This document shows, in pieces, positions 45,172 to 45,454 of a stretch of DNA of 45,454 nt. The DNA comes from Phoronis ovalis. Its lineage: Eukaryota > Phoronida > Phoronidae. The position numbers and the translations under genes are program-made. Position 1 is the first letter of the stretch. Each line of letters starts with the position of its first letter. Under the pieces are notes generated by a model. The model ran no database searches and had not been told where the DNA came from. It saw nothing but the letters and a program-made list of their open reading frames with translations. Where the stretch lies: contig JAOXYB010045836.1 in NCBI GenBank assembly GCA_028565635.1, forward strand, positions 1 through 45,454, given 5' to 3'.

Positions 45172-45454
45172 ATCCGTGTTTTCCATTTCCCAAGAAGCAT
45201 CTTCGCAGTGCCAAAGGAATATTCGTCCAGACTGTATACAGAAGAGATGATCGATCGGACCCTACTGAGGATGAGCAATAAGACAATTGAACTTCCGACT
45301 GTTCTTTTTAATATCTACAGACAATGACAAAATTGTAACTAGATAGCCTTTTAGTAAAGGCAGGGTTGCTCATATTGGGTTTTATGAACGTTAAATGACC
45401 TCCAAATTACCTTTCAACATCATTTTTAGAATTTTGACCTTTGACCCCTAAATG
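45172..45454. other. Right edge, dispersed repeat debris
   Basis: The last 75 bases (TGACCTCCAAATTACC...TTTGACCTTTGACCCC) are the inverse of the degenerate repeat at about 9700-10230. No gene is visible. Confidence 0.5.

Noticed and set aside
45011-45286. Two overlapping minus-strand frames of 76 and 91 codons
   Set aside because: They are read-through of a short foldback element (inverted CCCGGGGG ends with a central hairpin), not a gene.
1-45454. CRISPR arrays, bacterial operons and ribosomal RNA
   Set aside because: Spliced animal genes throughout; the short repeats found are minisatellites or transposon parts, and no rRNA-like stretch was seen.

Overview
The window is nuclear DNA from an animal, most likely a marine invertebrate. 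The sequence is AT-rich, its genes are cut by many short GT-AG introns, and three genes are recognisable animal orthologues: RPAP1, TCTE1/DRC5 and TMEM151. DNA-transposon remnants and a non-LTR retrotransposon fossil fill much of the rest. I cannot fix the phylum from sequence alone; the NTase-TPR gene and the repeat content would suit a cnidarian, sponge, mollusc or invertebrate deuterostome.

Layout. On the minus strand from 20609 down past the left edge lies RPAP1, an RNA polymerase II assembly factor. I placed 21 coding exons whose reading phases all agree, giving 1113 codons; roughly the last 280 residues of the family length fall outside the window. Its second-to-last visible intron (1185..10515) is 9.3 kb, far larger than the others. 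It holds, on the opposite strand, a complete intronless gene (6254..9247) for a 997-residue protein with a nucleotidyltransferase-like motif followed by regular TPR repeats. The same intron holds a decayed non-LTR retrotransposon (3870..5950) and foldback or MITE-like repeats (1375..1936).

RPAP1 is head-to-head with TCTE1 (22828..26249, plus, three coding exons), a subunit of the ciliary nexin-dynein regulatory complex. The 2.2 kb between their first coding exons carries a probable 5' UTR exon of RPAP1 and a YY1-like motif. TCTE1 converges on TMEM151 (29656..33541, minus, two coding exons), a membrane protein. A 694-bp inverted-repeat element and a 29-bp minisatellite lie between them.

From 33.5 kb to the end I find no intact gene. 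This stretch holds several non-autonomous DNA transposons, including two copies of one family in opposite orientation, each flanked by a perfect 8-bp target-site duplication (39408..39877 and 43657..44150). It also holds older relatives and a broken TPR-type gene copy (40504..42880).

The three conserved genes do not form a pathway; they are neighbours only. The most unusual object is the nested NTase-TPR gene.
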